Below, one piece after another: positions 13,655-15,131 of a DNA stretch of 15,131 nt. Each line of letters opens with the position of its first letter. Position 1 is the first letter of the stretch. Position numbers and translations under genes: made by a program. Source of the stretch: JAAYZQ01 sp034428935 (lineage in GTDB: Bacteria > Chloroflexota > Anaerolineae > JAAYZQ01); contig DAOUHB010000050.1 of the NCBI GenBank assembly GCA_034428935.1, forward strand, positions 1 through 15,131, given 5' to 3'. The notes below the pieces were generated by a model. The model made no database searches, was not told the DNA's origin, and was given only the letters and a program-made list of their open reading frames with translations.

Positions 13655-15127
13655 CTATTCGGCGGCCTCTTCGGTGGCGGCAGATGCTTCCTCGCCGGCC
13701 TGGGCTTCCATCCCCTCAGCCGGGGTCTCGGCCTCAGGCTCCGAAGCCGGCGCTGCGGCCTCGGCCTCGGGCTCCGAAGCCGGTGCGGCGGCCTCGGCCT
13801 CGGGCTCTGAAGCTGGTGCGGCGGCCGGCGCCTCTTCCAGCTCCGGCGCCTCGCCCCTGGCGATCTGCAAGGCGCGCTCCTGGGCCTGGGTGATGGCCAG
13901 GTCGGCGGTCACCGACTCCCGGCCCCCGGGCGTGTCCAGCAGCTCGCGCATCTCACCGGCTTGCGGGCCCATGCGCTCGCTCATGCGCTCGATTTCGGCC
14001 TCGACGTCCTCGGGCGAAGGCTCCAGCCCCTCGCGCCGGGCGATCTCTTCCAGGACCAGGCGCTTTTTCAGGCGATCTTCGACCGTCGGCCGCAGCTCCT
14101 GGCGGTACATCTCGCGCGTCTTGCCTATCATTCGCAAGAAGGTCTCGAAGGGCAAGCCCGACGACGCCAGGTTGCGCTCCATCTGCATCATGGCCGAATC
14201 GGCCTCGCGGTCGATGGCCTGGGGCGGGTACTCGATCCTGTTTGCCGCCTCGACCATGGCATCCAGCACCTTGTCCAGGTACTCGGACTCGGCCGACTGG
14301 CGTGCCTCTTCCTCCAGCCGCTCGCGGACCGATGCCTTCAGGGCGTCCAGCGTCTCGTAGTCGCCGACCATCATGGCCAGTTCGTCGTCCATGGCGGGCA
14401 TGTCGCGCTCGCGCACCGTGTTGAGGTCGACGTGGACCTGCGCCTGTCGCGGCTCTGCCCCTTCTTCGTCGCTTTCCGCCGGGAGAGAGAGATCAAAGTC
14501 GGCCGAGTCGCCGGCCTTGAGGCCCACGACCTGCTCGGCAAAGCCGGGCAGGGGCTGGTTGGAATCGGCCTCCAGGAGGAGCTCCATGGTTTCCTCTTCC
14601 ATGATCGTCTCGTCACCCACGCGGGCCTTCACGTCGACGACCACCTGGTCGCCCATCTGGGCTGCCCTTTCGACGGGAACCCACTGGGCGTGCTCTTCGC
14701 GCATCCCCTCCAGGTACTCTTCGACGGCGGTCTCTGTCACCTCTTCCACCTCGAAGGGCAGGCGCACCGAGCGGTAATCCCCCAGGTCGACCTCGGGCCC
14801 GATGGGAACCAGGACCGTCATCACAAACGGATCCCACTCCACATCCTCCAATTGGCCAACCTCGTACGGTGTATACTCGACCTCGGCAATGGCCGCTTCG
14901 TACAGGTCGTTGCCAAAGTCCTCGAGGGCTTGCTGCTGCACGGCCTCTCGACCGAGAACGCGGATCACCGCGTGATGTGGCGCTTTGCCCCGCCGGTAGC
15001 CGGGGATATTGAACTCGCGCGAGAGCTTGCGGGTAGTCTGGCGCAGTTTGTCCTCGACCTCGGCTGCATCCAGCTCGACCAGGACCTTGACCTGGCTGTT
15101 GTCCAGTCGCTCGCTTGTGACTTTCAT
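13655..15127 (-). CDS. tig: Trigger factor, ribosome-associated chaperone, with acidic repeat tail
   Basis: This 490-residue protein binds the ribosome exit and shields nascent chains. The ribosome-docking signature is PGYRRGKAP (42-50), close to the usual GFRxGxxP. The FKBP-type prolyl isomerase domain covers about 155-245 (GDQVVVDVKARV ... LPGFAEQVVGLKAGD). The helical substrate-binding domain covers about 250-425. Residues 426-490 are an Ala/Glu/Pro/Ser tail beyond the usual end of the family, including three tandem copies built around APASEPEAE. The ATG at 15127 starts with MKVTSERLDN, a typical trigger factor beginning. The window ends four bases upstream, so its ribosome binding site and promoter are not visible. 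It is followed by clpP and clpX on the same strand. Confidence 0.95.
   Translation of the reverse strand: MKVTSERLDNSQVKVLVELDAAEVEDKLRQTTRKLSREFNIPGYRRGKAPHHAVIRVLGREAVQQQALEDFGNDLYEAAIAEVEYTPYEVGQLEDVEWDPFVMTVLVPIGPEVDLGDYRSVRLPFEVEEVTETAVEEYLEGMREEHAQWVPVERAAQMGDQVVVDVKARVGDETIMEEETMELLLEADSNQPLPGFAEQVVGLKAGDSADFDLSLPAESDEEGAEPRQAQVHVDLNTVRERDMPAMDDELAMMVGDYETLDALKASVRERLEEEARQSAESEYLDKVLDAMVEAANRIEYPPQAIDREADSAMMQMERNLASSGLPFETFLRMIGKTREMYRQELRPTVEDRLKKRLVLEEIARREGLEPSPEDVEAEIERMSERMGPQAGEMRELLDTPGGRESVTADLAITQAQERALQIARGEAPELEEAPAAAPASEPEAEAAAPASEPEAEAAAPASEPEAETPAEGMEAQAGEEASAATEEAAE
13731..13829 (-). repeat. Three 33-bp tandem repeats in the tail of tig
   Basis: Units 13731-13763, 13764-13796 and 13797-13829 differ at only a few positions (about three between the first two). 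Each encodes eleven residues around ASEPEAE, so gain or loss of a unit keeps the reading frame. The third unit diverges in its last three bases. Confidence 0.85.
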
Positions 15128-15131
15128 GGAT

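Noticed and set aside
13731..13829. A CRISPR-like array
   Set aside because: The three 33-bp units are directly adjacent with no spacers and encode an in-frame protein repeat.

Overview
This 15.1 kb, GC-rich window (roughly two-thirds G+C by eye) carries thirteen confident protein genes packed with very short spacers. It is ordinary chromosomal housekeeping DNA: no insertion sequence, tRNA, rRNA, CRISPR array or phage gene was seen. The best taxonomic guess is the phylum Chloroflexota (Anaerolineae/Caldilineae-like). The reasons are exported proteins with Thr/Pro linkers, a sortase with a long charged cytoplasmic head, an actinobacterial-like MurJ, and the high GC content. This is inference from style; no marker gene was compared.

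Layout. (1) 127-2480, plus strand: an anchored extracytoplasmic protein of unknown role, then a MurJ/MviN-type lipid flippase. (2) 2473-4291, plus strand: a near-consensus sigma-70 promoter overlapping the murJ stop, then a membrane-anchored sortase, a 71-residue single-span membrane protein and a YkvA-like DUF1232 protein. (3) 4288-6603, minus strand: a UvrD/PcrA helicase whose stop codon overlaps that of the DUF1232 gene. (4) 6603-6747: a divergent promoter region. (5) 6747-11564, plus strand: yvcK, a two-CBS-domain protein, two tandem GAPDH genes and pgk, in one apparent operon ending at a strong hairpin shared with clpX. (6) 11625-15127, minus strand: tig, clpP and clpX, the classical protein-folding and degradation cluster.

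How the genes work together. The cell-envelope genes fit together: MurJ flips lipid-linked wall precursor and the sortase anchors surface proteins. The yvcK-CBS-gap-gap-pgk block joins a conserved gluconeogenesis/cell-wall flux factor, a probable nucleotide sensor and the two consecutive reactions at the centre of glycolysis. The two GAPDHs differ at exactly the residues that set NAD versus NADP choice, and a long, nearly perfect RNA hairpin lies between them. This is the most interesting part of the window: it looks like a regulated switch point for direction or cofactor of carbon flow. Trigger factor, ClpP and ClpX form the usual chaperone-protease team; here trigger factor ends in an unusual acidic repeat tail.

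Limits: all functional calls rest on motif recognition in the translated sequence, and nothing was aligned computationally.
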